Shown: piece by piece, positions 23,937 through 32,587 of the stretch
Layout: the number at the start of each line of letters is the position of its first letter
Position numbering within the stretch: position 1 is the first letter of the stretch
Assembly: GCF_026427715.1 (NCBI RefSeq)
Contig: NZ_CP107558.1
Coordinates: 186,001 to 250,000 of the forward strand
Source: Methylocystis sp. MJC1
GTDB taxonomy: Bacteria > Pseudomonadota > Alphaproteobacteria > Rhizobiales > Beijerinckiaceae
Reading direction: 5' to 3'
Length of the DNA stretch: 64,000 nt
Translations under genes and position numbers: made by a program
Notes under the pieces: model-generated
Told to the model about the DNA's origin: nothing
Database searches by the model: none
The model's input: only the letters and a program-made list of their open reading frames with translations

Positions 23937-24317
23937 GAAACGCTCCGGGATCAAGTTAAAAGAAAAATGCGCCGGGAGTTGCCGAGGTTGGTCTCCTTGC
24001 ATATCGGAGCATAAGCTGAGGCTGGCGACAATCCGGCAGGCAGTCGGTTGGAGCGCTGCGCGAGTGCAGGATCGGGACTGAGTTAACGTCTCGTTGACGC
24101 GCAAAGAACACGTTCTGTTCAATTATTCGGTCGAACCGCTGGTTTCGTAAGGCGCAATCCCGATACGACACGCCGGACGAGATTCATTGTTTACGTCCTC
24201 CTAACCGCGACATCGAAGACGCGGGAGCTGAAGTTGAACAATGTCTCGGCCGTGATAACTTTCATCGCCAAGCTGGGCCGTTCATCCCACCCCAGCTTTC
24301 CCTCAATGAGGCCCCCA
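23937..24317. other. 381-bp divergent intergenic region
   Basis: This gap separates the starts of the HdeA-like and DUF992 genes and should hold both promoters. The only structure I see is the palindrome AGAACACGTTCT-like pair AGAAC-AC-GTTCT at 24105-24116, inside a slightly AT-rich stretch that also contains TTGACG (24094-24099). No tRNA, riboswitch or small gene is convincing. Confidence 0.5.
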
Positions 24318-24845
24318 ATGATTTTATCGAAAAAACTGTCGCTCGCCGGCCTGGCTTTTTGCGGCCTGGCACTTGCCCCGGTCGCCGCGCTCGCGCAGAC
24401 GGCGACCGTCGGCACGCTGCAATGTCATCTGTCGGGCGGGGTCGGAATGATCCTGGTCGAAAACCAGGCGGTCGACTGCGTCTATAAAGGCCAGTCTGCG
24501 CCGCCGCAGCATTATGTCGGCCGGCTCACCAATGTGGGCGCGAATATTGGGATCAGCGGCCCTGGTCAAATGGTGTGGGAAGTGGTGACGGCGACCAATA
24601 AGGTCGGTCCGGGCGAGCTGGCCGGCGATTACGCGGGCGCGCAAGGATCAGTGGCGGTCGGGGCCGGGGTCGGCGGCGCCGTCCTGGTCGGCGGCTCCAG
24701 CAATTCCATTTCCTTGCAGCCGATTTCGGTTTCCGCCGATACGGGGCTGAATGTCTCGGCCGGCGTCGGCAATCTCAATCTGCAATATATGCCGGTGACG
24801 CCGCCGCCGCCGTTCCATCTGCTGAAGCTGAAAAAGGCTCACTAA
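24318..24845 (+). CDS. DUF992 family secreted protein
   Basis: The 175-residue protein has a signal peptide (MILSKKLSLAGLAFCGLALAP..., cut after ALA at about 26) and the DUF992 pattern: VGTLQCHLSGGVGMI, VDCVYKG, HYVGRLTNVGANIGISG and GDYAGAQGSVAVGAGVGGAVLVGGS. The two cysteines probably pair. DUF992 proteins are alphaproteobacterial envelope proteins without a known function; the Gly-rich central part suggests a beta structure. TGAGG at 24308-24312 is five bases from ATG 24318; an ATG at 24306 is the alternative. A strong hairpin follows the stop. Confidence 0.88.
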   Translation: MILSKKLSLAGLAFCGLALAPVAALAQTATVGTLQCHLSGGVGMILVENQAVDCVYKGQSAPPQHYVGRLTNVGANIGISGPGQMVWEVVTATNKVGPGELAGDYAGAQGSVAVGAGVGGAVLVGGSSNSISLQPISVSADTGLNVSAGVGNLNLQYMPVTPPPPFHLLKLKKAH

Positions 24846-24868
24846 ATCAGCATCTGAAAGCAGCAGGG

Positions 24869-24903
24869 CAGCTCGCATGGAAACATGCGAGCTGTATCTT
24901 TTT
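24869..24903 (+). terminator. Rho-independent terminator after DUF992 gene
   Basis: CAGCTCGCATG (24869-24879) pairs perfectly with CATGCGAGCTG (24884-24894) around a GAAA loop and is followed by TATCTTTTTC. The 11-bp stem would also form on the other strand, where it follows the peroxidase gene stop, but with a poorer T run. Confidence 0.85.
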
Positions 24904-24927
24904 CAGGGCATCACGCGCTTTCTGCTC

Positions 24928-25980
24928 TCAGCGGTCGCGCGGCGGCAGGACCGGCAGAACGATTTCGGGCTGTTTCCCGGTCAGCGTCTTCAGAAAAGCC
25001 ACGACTTTCGTCGCCTCGTCGTCAGACAGCTTCGCGCCGAGCTGCGTCTCCGCCATCACCGTCACCGCCTTCTTCAAATCGAAGGTCGAGCCCGTATGGA
25101 AATAGGGCGGGGTCATTTCGACGTTGCGCAGCGACGGGACCTTGAAGACATAACGGTCCGCGTTGTTTTTGGTCACGGCGTAGCGGCCGGCGTCCTCGGA
25201 GGGCAAATATTCGGGGCCCGGATTGGCGACAACGCCGAATTTGGCGTAGCTCGCGCCGCCGATATTCACGCCATTGTGGCAAGCCGCGCAGCCCTTGTCG
25301 ATGAAGAGCTTGAGGCCGGCCTTCTGCGTGTCGTCGAGCGCCGCGTCGTCTCCGGTCAGCCAGCGATCGAAGGCCGAATCGGGGGTGATCAGCGTCGCCT
25401 CGAAGACGGCGATCGCTTTGCCGATATTATCATAGACGAGCGGGTCCGCCTCGCCGGGGAAGGCGGTCTTGAAGGCCTCCACATAGGAAGGCACGGCCTT
25501 GAGCTGATCGATTTCGAGCTGCTTGGTGGCGGCGAGTTCGACCGGATTGATCGCCATCGGCCCGCCGCGCGTCTTCAGCACAGCCTTGGGATTGGCCATG
25601 ACTGAATTGACGACCTGATCTTGAAGATCGGCCGTGCGGCCGTCCCAATACTGCGATTTGTTGAAGACGGCGTTGAGCACCGTCAGCACGTCGCGCCCGG
25701 CAAGCTGGCTGCTCGCGATCGCGTCGACGCCGCTCATAGTGAGGTTATGGCAGGTGGCGCAGGACATGTCGCGGCGCCCGGACAGGCGCGGCTCGAAATA
25801 GAGCATCTTGCCGAGCGCGAGCTTCTCGGGCGTCGCCGGATTGCCTGGGAGCGCCGGCGCGGCTTTGGGGATTGGCTCGAACAGGCCCTTTGCCTGATCG
25901 CGCAACGCGTCCTCGGCATGGACGGCGCCGGCGCCGAGCGACAGAAAAGCAAAGATCGAGGCGATGAGGGAATGACGCAT
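24928..25980 (-). CDS. Di-haem cytochrome c peroxidase/MauG family protein
   Basis: The 350-residue periplasmic protein has a signal peptide (cut near 22) and two haem c sites: CATCH (74-78) and CAACH (231-235). The order (MLYFEPRLSGRRDMSCATCHNL, GRTADLQDQ, VFEATLITPDSAFDRWL, KGCAACHNGVNIGG, RVPSLRN-like KVPSLRNVEMTPPYFHTG) is that of bacterial cytochrome c peroxidases, which reduce hydrogen peroxide with electrons from cytochrome c. MauG-type enzymes look similar; no methylamine dehydrogenase genes are nearby, so peroxidase is favoured. ATG 25980 is about 12 bases after AAGGAG; an ATG at 25992 touches that site. Confidence 0.92.
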   Translation of the reverse strand: MRHSLIASIFAFLSLGAGAVHAEDALRDQAKGLFEPIPKAAPALPGNPATPEKLALGKMLYFEPRLSGRRDMSCATCHNLTMSGVDAIASSQLAGRDVLTVLNAVFNKSQYWDGRTADLQDQVVNSVMANPKAVLKTRGGPMAINPVELAATKQLEIDQLKAVPSYVEAFKTAFPGEADPLVYDNIGKAIAVFEATLITPDSAFDRWLTGDDAALDDTQKAGLKLFIDKGCAACHNGVNIGGASYAKFGVVANPGPEYLPSEDAGRYAVTKNNADRYVFKVPSLRNVEMTPPYFHTGSTFDLKKAVTVMAETQLGAKLSDDEATKVVAFLKTLTGKQPEIVLPVLPPRDR

Positions 25981-26040
25981 GTTCGAGCCCATCTCCTTGG
26001 AAGAGGAAATCGCTCTATAGCACAGCTCTTTGCGCGCGCC

Positions 26041-26679
26041 TTATTGGCTCGCCCATAAAATCCGCGCCATCCAGCTCACCTCCTCGCGCGGCACGATGCG
26101 GTCGGGATAGGCCGGATTGATCGAACGCAATTCGATCGAGCGCGTCGTCTGGCGTTTGAGCTCCTTGGCCATGATCTCCCCGGCGGTCGTCTTCACCACC
26201 ACGCGATCGCCGCGGCGAATAGGCGCAGCGGGAGAGACGAGGACGATGTCGCCCTCGCGATAGAGCGGGGCCATCGAGTCGCCGGAAATCTCGAGCGCAT
26301 AGGAGTGCTCGTCGGCGTCGGCGAGAATGTCGATCTCGTCCCAGCCCGCGCCGACCGCGAACCCTGAGTCATCGAAAAAGCCGCCCTCGCCGGCTTGCGC
26401 CATGCCGATCAGCGGGTGGGTCTGGCGCCGCGTCTCGCCGCTCGCGGAGACCAGCGCCATGAAGTCGTCGAGGCTTGCGCCCGTCGCCTGCAGAACCTTG
26501 GCGATCGATTCGGTCGAGGGCCAACGCTGGCGCCCGCTCGGCGTCTCGCGCTTGGAGCGGTTGAAGGTCGTCGGATCGAGCCCCGCCTTGCGCGCGAGGC
26601 CGGAGGGCGTGAGCCCATAGCGCTTGCCGAGCGCGTCTAGGGCCGCCCAGATCTGGGCGTGGGAGAGAATGTCCGTCAT
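26041..26679 (-). CDS. LexA/CI-like HTH repressor with S24 autoprotease domain
   Basis: The 212-residue protein has an N-terminal Xre-type helix-turn-helix (about 5-70, TPSGLARKAGLDPTTFNRSKR) and a C-terminal S24 domain. Ser135 in EISGDSMAP and Lys172 in GEIMAKELKR form the catalytic pair with the 37-residue spacing of LexA. An Ala-Gly at 96-97 (MAQAGEGG) may be the self-cleavage site. It is not LexA itself, whose winged helix differs. Similar stand-alone repressors occur in Rhizobiales chromosomes, and no prophage genes are nearby. It may respond to DNA damage or another stress signal (inference). Confidence 0.88.
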   Translation of the reverse strand: MTDILSHAQIWAALDALGKRYGLTPSGLARKAGLDPTTFNRSKRETPSGRQRWPSTESIAKVLQATGASLDDFMALVSASGETRRQTHPLIGMAQAGEGGFFDDSGFAVGAGWDEIDILADADEHSYALEISGDSMAPLYREGDIVLVSPAAPIRRGDRVVVKTTAGEIMAKELKRQTTRSIELRSINPAYPDRIVPREEVSWMARILWASQ

Positions 26680-26783
26680 GGCGCGACCGAGTTGGGAGGG
26701 GATTGTTCCTGCAATAGGAATATATCCTTGTCTATCCGCGCGGCAAATAGGAAAATTGTCAGGAAGAACGGGGCTTTGAAAGT

Positions 26784-28640
26784 CTACGCATCCTCGCCTG
26801 CTTCCTTCACCGGTCGGCCGGCGATACGGCGACGCGCCTGCTCGCGCTTGATCTTGTTGCGCCTCTCCGTCTGGCGCGCGCGGGCCTCTTCCCCCGTGGG
26901 CTGGAGGATTTTGCGGTAATCGTCACGCTTCTCATGGATCGAGGCAATAACATAGCCCATGGGGACGCCGACATCGACGAGCACCGTCTCGGCGAGCTGC
27001 AAGCTCGCCTCGATCGTCTCGGGGATGGCGTCGCTGGCGCCGAGCGCATAGAGGGTCGTGGCGTGGCGCGCGTCGCGGGCGCGGGCCACGATGATCAAAT
27101 CGGTCCTGATCTCGCCAGCGATGCGGACGATCTCCTCGACCGCCGTCGGGTTCTCGATGGTCACGACGAGGGCGCGCGCCTGCTCAAGGCCGCAGCGGAT
27201 CAGGAAGTCCTTGCGCGCGGCGTTGCCCCAATAAATCTCGACGCCCTTCTGGCGCGCTTCGGTGACGATGGAGACGAGATTCTCCACGGCGACAAAAGGC
27301 ACATCGTGGCGCGACAGCATGTCGCCGACCAGGCTGCCGACGCGCCCATAGCCCACGATCAGAACGCGGCCTTCGGCGACGGGGTTCTCCGGCTCGAGAT
27401 GCGCGAATTTCGTTTTATTGCTTGCGCGCTCGGCGGATTGCGAGAGCCGCGCGCCGAGGCGCCCCAGGAAGGGGATGAAGAAGATGCTCAGCGTCACCAC
27501 GACCATGGTCTCGGCGCCGTTGTGGCCCGGCAGGACGCCGGCGAGCATGGCGGCGGTGAGAAGCGCGAAGGCAAATTCGCCGCCAGGCGCGAGCAACAAG
27601 GCCGCTTCGGTCGAGGTCCGCCAGTCGATCCGGAACAACAGCGCGAGCGAGAAGATGATCGCCGCCTTCACCGCGATGAGCCCCAGCGTATGGATGATCG
27701 TCGGCGCGGGATCGGCGACGACCGCGCCAATGTCGAGCTCCGCGCCCACGGAGACGAAGAAGAGGCCGAGCAGCAAGCCTTTGAAAGGCTCGATCGTCAC
27801 CTCGATCTCGCGACGGAACTCCGTCTCCGCGAGCAGCAGGCCGGCGATGAAGGCGCCGAGGCCCATGGAGAGGCCGGCCGCCGCCGTCACCAGCGCTTCG
27901 CCAACGATCACCAGCAGGCAGGCGGCGACGAAAAGCTCCGCCAATTGCGCCGCGGCGACGAGACGGAACAGCGGCCGCAGCAGCAGCCGGCCGAAAACGA
28001 TGAGGCCGGCGAGCGCGACGAAGGCAGGCAGGAGGGTGTAGACGGCCTGAAGCGCGTTGAAGCCATTTTTGGCCTCGGCCAGGACGGTGACGAAGAACAA
28101 CGCCGGCGCCACCATCAAATCCTGCAGCAGCAGCACCGAGAAAGCGACGCGCCCCGGCGATTTGTTCACGCGCCGACCTTCGGAGAGCACCGGCATCACC
28201 ACCGCCGTCGACGACATGGCGAGGGCGACGCCCATCAGGATCGAGGGCGCGGCGTCGACGCCGAACCAATAGCGCCCGACCAGCGCCAGAACCGTCGCGC
28301 AAACTGCGACCTGCGCGAGCCCCAGGCCGAAAACGAGGCGACGCATGCGCGCGAGGCGCTCCCAGGAGAGTTCCAGACCGATCATGAAGAGCAGGAAAAC
28401 GAGCCCGAATTCCGCGAGCCGGCCCACGCCCTCGACATCGGCGATGGTGAAGTAGGTTAGCCAGGCGTAGCGCTCGGCGAGGCTGCCGAGCCCGTGCGGC
28501 CCGAGCGCCGCGCCGGCGAGGAGAAAACCCAGCACCGGGCTGACCCGCAGGCGATGGAACAAAGGCACGACCACGCCCGCCGTTGCCAGAAAGACGAGCG
28601 CCTCGCGATAGGATTCGAGATGTAATGGATTCTCGCCCAC
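26784..28640 (-). CDS. Kef/CPA2-type potassium/proton antiporter
   Basis: The 618-residue protein has about 12-13 membrane helices in residues 1-390 typical of CPA2 exchangers (VSPVLGFLLAGAALGP, GLVFLLFMIGLELSW, SSTAVVMPVLSE), followed by a TrkA-N nucleotide-binding domain (VLIVGYGRVGSLVGDML, about 410-530) and a basic, charged tail. This is the KefB/KefC arrangement, which exports K+ and lets in H+, in relatives under glutathione-adduct control. No KefF/KefG partner is adjacent. Whether it uses K+ or Na+ cannot be told from sequence alone. The 144-bp gap after it contains the start of the S24 repressor gene promoter region only on its far side. Confidence 0.92.
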   Translation of the reverse strand: MGENPLHLESYREALVFLATAGVVVPLFHRLRVSPVLGFLLAGAALGPHGLGSLAERYAWLTYFTIADVEGVGRLAEFGLVFLLFMIGLELSWERLARMRRLVFGLGLAQVAVCATVLALVGRYWFGVDAAPSILMGVALAMSSTAVVMPVLSEGRRVNKSPGRVAFSVLLLQDLMVAPALFFVTVLAEAKNGFNALQAVYTLLPAFVALAGLIVFGRLLLRPLFRLVAAAQLAELFVAACLLVIVGEALVTAAAGLSMGLGAFIAGLLLAETEFRREIEVTIEPFKGLLLGLFFVSVGAELDIGAVVADPAPTIIHTLGLIAVKAAIIFSLALLFRIDWRTSTEAALLLAPGGEFAFALLTAAMLAGVLPGHNGAETMVVVTLSIFFIPFLGRLGARLSQSAERASNKTKFAHLEPENPVAEGRVLIVGYGRVGSLVGDMLSRHDVPFVAVENLVSIVTEARQKGVEIYWGNAARKDFLIRCGLEQARALVVTIENPTAVEEIVRIAGEIRTDLIIVARARDARHATTLYALGASDAIPETIEASLQLAETVLVDVGVPMGYVIASIHEKRDDYRKILQPTGEEARARQTERRNKIKREQARRRIAGRPVKEAGEDA

Positions 28641-28737
28641 GAGGCCTCCCCATGCCCGCTGATTCGATGAAGCGAATGTAAAGGCGACGGCGCATTTGGC
28701 GAGACGGACGAAGCCAAAACCTTGCTGGCGGGATGCA

Positions 28738-28768
28738 CAAAAAAACGCCGCCCCAAAAGGGCGGCGTT
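28738..28768 (-). terminator. Rho-independent terminator after DUF2147 gene
   Basis: On the minus strand AACGCCGCCC pairs with GGGCGGCGTT around a short T-rich loop and is followed by a run of Ts. It lies 22 bases after the stop codon of the DUF2147 gene. Confidence 0.9.
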
Positions 28769-28790
28769 CAACTGCGCTCGATCAGTTCGA

Positions 28791-29276
28791 TTATTGGGCG
28801 CTGGCGGCCTTTGTTTCCTTGGCGTGCGGCTCGAGCGACGCCTGCGGCTTGACGGCCGGCGCAGCGCTGACGCGGGTCCAGGTCTCGCCGCTGCAAAGGA
28901 TGCCCCAAAGGCAGCCCTTCAGCCGCAGCTCATTTGCGGATTTGATGGTGATGGAGCCATCATAGGTCTTACCGTCCTGCGCATTGTAGAGCTTGCCTTT
29001 CCACTCATTTGGCCCGCTCTTCGAGGCACCGCGCAAAATCACTGTCCCGATCGATTTTTGATCCTCGGGGTTTGCGACGGCGATGAGCTTGGCGCAGAGC
29101 TGCGTCCCGCAGTCGTAGAAGCTGAATTGCTCGCCGCCCTCCGGGCGCAGCCAGACGCCGTGCGGATCGTTGGGATCATTGGGGGCGACCGCTCCCGCCG
29201 GAGCGGCGAGAAGCGCCAAGGCGGTGGCTGCGGGCATAAGACGCGCGAAGAGATCGAAGACTGGGATACGCTTCAT
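28791..29276 (-). CDS. DUF2147 family secreted protein
   Basis: The 161-residue protein has a signal peptide (MKRIPVFDLFARLMPAATAL..., cut after AGA near 29) and the DUF2147 pattern: DPHGVWLRPEGGEQFSFYDCG, LCAKLIA, GTVILRGASKSGPNEWKGKLYNAQDGKTYDGSI, LKGCLWGILCSGETWTRV. The four cysteines are those kept in the family. DUF2147 proteins are small periplasmic beta-barrel-like proteins of unknown function, often linked to envelope or growth on certain carbon sources. The tail after residue ~135 is Ala/Lys-rich and variable. A strong terminator follows. Confidence 0.88.
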   Translation of the reverse strand: MKRIPVFDLFARLMPAATALALLAAPAGAVAPNDPNDPHGVWLRPEGGEQFSFYDCGTQLCAKLIAVANPEDQKSIGTVILRGASKSGPNEWKGKLYNAQDGKTYDGSITIKSANELRLKGCLWGILCSGETWTRVSAAPAVKPQASLEPHAKETKAASAQ

Positions 29277-29402
29277 GTCGATCGCTCCTTACTCGTGGCG
29301 ATGAGTGAAAGGTCCCCCTTCAAATGGGCGAATCTTCGACCGCAATGAGACGTGGGCTGGACAAGCTTGCCGCCGTAGCTTCGGCTTGAATGGCGCCTCT
29401 CG

Positions 29403-30611
29403 CTATGGCTGCAGAAGGCGACGATAGACGTCGAGAGTCGCGCGCTGCATCTGCTCGACCGAAAAACGTCTCTGCACATTGGCGCGGGCGCGCAGCATCA
29501 GCTCGTCGCGCGACGAAGCCGTTAACGCCAGCGCTTCGCTTACCGCATATGCAAGGGCGGCGGGATCGCCCGGCGGCACGCGCCAGCCTGTCGCCTGATG
29601 GCGCGGCGTTTGCGGCGGCGCTTGCACGATTTCTGGGGAGGCGCCGATGTCAGAGACGATGACAGGCGCGCCCATCGCCTGGGCTTCAATCGCAACGCGG
29701 CCAAAGGCTTCGGGCTCGGTCGAGGGCGCGACGACAACAGCGGCCGCGAGATAAGCGGCCGGCATGTCGTCGCAATGGCCGGCATTGCGCACGAGATCTG
29801 CAACCCCTGCCCGCATGATCTGCGTCTCTATCGCTTGGCGGAAACTCTCGCTGTGCGGATCGCCGACGAAGAGAATGCGAATGTCGGCAACGCCTTCAGC
29901 GGCAAGGCGCTTGGCCGCCTCGATCATCACCGCATGGCCCTTGCGCGCGGCCAGCCGCGCGGGCAGGAGCACGACGCGTTCATGCGCCGCTACTTTCCAT
30001 TGAGCGCGCAATCTTCTGACGCGCGAAGCCGACACGGCGTCCGGGGAAAAGACACGAAGATCGGCGCCGCGCGGGATGATGACGACGCGTTCGCTGGATT
30101 CAGGATGCAATTTGCGAATGCGTTGCGCCGCGAACTCGGAAATGGCGATAACCGTGTCGCCCACCGCCATGATGGCGTTGTAGCGCAGCTTGATTGGGGA
30201 AGCGCCGTAATAGGCGCTGTGATAGGTTGTGACGAATTTCACGCCGGTCTGGCGCGTGGCGTAATAGGCGACCCAGGCGGGCGCCCGCGAACGCGCGTGG
30301 ACGATGTCAACGCCCTCGTCGCGAAGGATGCGCGCGAGCTGCACGGAATTGAGCGCCATGGCGAATGGATTCTTGGTGGCCGCCGGGAAGGGAATCCAAA
30401 TTCCGCCCTTGGATTGCAGCTCGCTGACCATGCGGCCGCCGCGCGACGCGACGAGACAGCGCCCCCCGGCGAGGGCAAGCGCTTCCGCCATATCGATCGT
30501 GGCGCGTTCCGCGCCGCCCGATTGCAGGTCGGGGACAATTTGCAGCACCGTTTTCCCGACCAGCGATTGGTCGGCGGCGGCGGTTGCGGGAGGGGCGAGC
30601 GTTTGCGGCAT
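29403..30611 (-). CDS. Glycosyltransferase family 4
   Basis: The 402-residue cytoplasmic protein has the GT-B fold pattern: N-terminal VLQIVPDLQSGGAERATIDMAEALA, middle DIVHARSRAPAWVAYYA, and the C-terminal donor-binding part with LPARLAARKGHAVMIEA and PSTEPEAFGRVAIEAQAMGAPVIVSD (E-x7-E motif). It likely adds a sugar to a lipopolysaccharide, lipid or exopolysaccharide precursor. ATG 30611 gives the usual family length; a TTG at 30674 would add 21 residues and neither has a clear ribosome site. It stands alone and is divergent from the alpha/beta hydrolase gene. Confidence 0.9.
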   Translation of the reverse strand: MPQTLAPPATAAADQSLVGKTVLQIVPDLQSGGAERATIDMAEALALAGGRCLVASRGGRMVSELQSKGGIWIPFPAATKNPFAMALNSVQLARILRDEGVDIVHARSRAPAWVAYYATRQTGVKFVTTYHSAYYGASPIKLRYNAIMAVGDTVIAISEFAAQRIRKLHPESSERVVIIPRGADLRVFSPDAVSASRVRRLRAQWKVAAHERVVLLPARLAARKGHAVMIEAAKRLAAEGVADIRILFVGDPHSESFRQAIETQIMRAGVADLVRNAGHCDDMPAAYLAAAVVVAPSTEPEAFGRVAIEAQAMGAPVIVSDIGASPEIVQAPPQTPRHQATGWRVPPGDPAALAYAVSEALALTASSRDELMLRARANVQRRFSVEQMQRATLDVYRRLLQP

Positions 30612-30744
30612 CGAGGGGCGGGCGACCAGTTCCAACTTCGTGAGGCCGCATTCTCTTACGAGATTATTTACCAACTATGAGCAAATGGCGGCAAAACAAG
30701 CGCGCGGCCAAACCGTGCTTAGCTGCATCAACGAAAAATAAGAG

Positions 30745-31587
30745 ATGAGCTTGACCCAAACAGACGACGTCGACTTTCTCGATGTAGCGAATCCCGCTGG
30801 CGGCGCGCCCTGGCGCATCGCAAGGCGGCGACGACATGCGACGAGCGCCGGGCGCGGCGCGCCAGGAGCTGTCTGGCTCGGCGGCTTCGCGTCCGATATG
30901 GCCTCCACCAAGGCCAGCTATCTCGACGCATGGGCGCGCGAGAGGGGGCGCGCCTTCCTGCGTTTCGACTATTCGGGTCATGGCGAATCAGAGGGACGGT
31001 TCGAGGAGGGCTGCATCGGCGATTGGCTGGAGCAGACGACGGCCGTCTTCCTGCAATCGACGCAAGGCCCCCAGATCGTGGTCGGTAGCTCCATGGGCGG
31101 ATGGCTCGCGCTGCTCCTTGCGCGCTGTCTTGCCGCAAGAGGCGAGGAGGGCCGCCTTGCAGGTTTTGTCCTGATTGCGCCCGCCGTGGATTTCACGGAG
31201 ACGCTCATATGGGTGAATCTCGATGAGGCGGCGCGCCGGGACATCATGGAGAAGGGGGCCTGGGGCCGCCGGTCCGAATATGCGCCCGAGCCCATGCCGA
31301 TCACGCGTCGGCTGATCGAGGACGGGCGCAAGCATCTCCTGCTCGGCGGGATCATTCACGCCTATGCGCCCGTGCATATTCTGCAGGGCATGGCGGACAC
31401 GGACGTTCCCTGGCGTCACGCCATGACTCTCGTCGAACATCTCTCGGCGGATCCCGTGACGCTGACTTTTGTCGCCGACGGCGACCATCGCCTGTCACGC
31501 CCGCAGGATCTCGCGCAGCTCGCCGCGGCCATCGAGTTGATGAGCGCGCCGAGCGCCGGCAAGGCGGCGCGCGATCTCTTCTCCTGA
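30745..31587 (+). CDS. Alpha/beta hydrolase
   Basis: The 280-residue protein has the alpha/beta hydrolase plan with nucleophile Ser116 in VVGSSMGGW, the oxyanion stretch WLGGFASDMASTKA, FDYSGHGESEG, an acid in ILQGMADTDVPW and the His in VADGDHRLSRPQD. The pattern is that of the ABHD10-like/palmitoyl-thioesterase-related bacterial group common in Rhizobiales; the natural substrate is unknown. It lies upstream of the cellulose operon but a 161-bp gap separates it from bcsS, so co-regulation is not shown. ATG 30745 has AAATAAGAG upstream. Confidence 0.87.
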   Translation: MSLTQTDDVDFLDVANPAGGAPWRIARRRRHATSAGRGAPGAVWLGGFASDMASTKASYLDAWARERGRAFLRFDYSGHGESEGRFEEGCIGDWLEQTTAVFLQSTQGPQIVVGSSMGGWLALLLARCLAARGEEGRLAGFVLIAPAVDFTETLIWVNLDEAARRDIMEKGAWGRRSEYAPEPMPITRRLIEDGRKHLLLGGIIHAYAPVHILQGMADTDVPWRHAMTLVEHLSADPVTLTFVADGDHRLSRPQDLAQLAAAIELMSAPSAGKAARDLFS

Positions 31588-31748
31588 GGGTGTTAAAGCT
31601 TCATTAAGGATAATGAACGCCCCGTTCGCATTCGCATCTTTTTATTAAGTTCGGAAAAGGAGTTTAGCGCCGCCGTAGGCGCCATGAAAGGCGTGGTAAG
31701 CGGCGAAGGGGCGAGCGATCGCCTACAGACAAATGAGTTGTCTCGAAC

Positions 31749-32507
31749 ATGCGCGCTTCTTTGTTTCTGTTTGTCAGCGTTGCATCCGCGCTCTCGATGG
31801 CGGTTGGACCGAATGCATGCGCCGCTGACTGGTATACTGGCGCGCCGAACGACGGCCCGCCCGCGCCGAAGTCGCCGCGCGCTGCGATCGACATCTCCTT
31901 CGACGGCACGACGCAGTCGGCGTTTTCCGCTGCGGTCATCGGCACCATTGCGCCTTTCACGCCGCTCGACCGCAGCGGCTTCCGCTTGCGGGCAGGCGGC
32001 ATCGTCGGCAGCTATATCTATAATTCGGCCTATGTCGGCGGCGTCCACGGCAATCTTATCGGCGGCGCTTTCCTCATGGGCTATGAGTGGGTGTCCAAAC
32101 AGGCGACGGTGGCCGTCTATGCCGGCGGCGAGATCGTCAATAACTCGATCTCTCCCAACGACCCCAACAACCAGGCAAAGGGAACGAGCGCCGGCTTGAA
32201 GCTCGCGACCGATTTCTACGTCACGCCGACGGACGCGACGATGATCGCCGGCGTCTTCTCCTATTCGACGAACTTCAATTCATACTACGGGCGGTTGAAA
32301 TTCGGCATGGCCCTCGCCGATCGCGTTTATATTGGACCGGAATTTGGCGCGCTGGGCGACAATTTCTTTCAGCAATGGCGTCTTGGCGGGCATGTCACCG
32401 GCATCAGGCTCGGCATGCTGCAATTCGGCGCAGCGCTTGGTTTTCTCAACGATCGCGTTCGCGGCGGCGGGCTTTATGGGACAGTCGATAGTCGCGTGAC
32501 CTTCTGA
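31749..32507 (+). CDS. bcsS: Cellulose biosynthesis protein BcsS (outer-membrane type)
   Basis: The 252-residue protein has a signal peptide (cut after ACA near 25) and a mature part of alternating beta strands ending in ...VDSRVTF with a C-terminal Phe, the mark of an outer-membrane beta barrel. The middle motif GFRLRAGGIVGSYIYNS and GGAFLMGYEWVSKQATVAVYAGGE match the BcsS family, found in Rhizobiales cellulose operons and of unknown precise function. It precedes bcsA by 80 bp and is in the same direction. It could be part of the missing export channel for the glucan (inference). Confidence 0.85.
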   Translation: MRASLFLFVSVASALSMAVGPNACAADWYTGAPNDGPPAPKSPRAAIDISFDGTTQSAFSAAVIGTIAPFTPLDRSGFRLRAGGIVGSYIYNSAYVGGVHGNLIGGAFLMGYEWVSKQATVAVYAGGEIVNNSISPNDPNNQAKGTSAGLKLATDFYVTPTDATMIAGVFSYSTNFNSYYGRLKFGMALADRVYIGPEFGALGDNFFQQWRLGGHVTGIRLGMLQFGAALGFLNDRVRGGGLYGTVDSRVTF

Positions 32508-32587
32508 GCAAGAAGGTCGGTCTGACAGACTCGAGCATATCGTTAACGCAGCCTTAGCTCAGTTTGTCTACAATTTAATCCTGGACG

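Noticed and set aside
23937..24317. tRNA or small RNA gene in the gap
   Set aside because: No cloverleaf, T-loop or terminator structure is recognisable; only a short palindrome is present.
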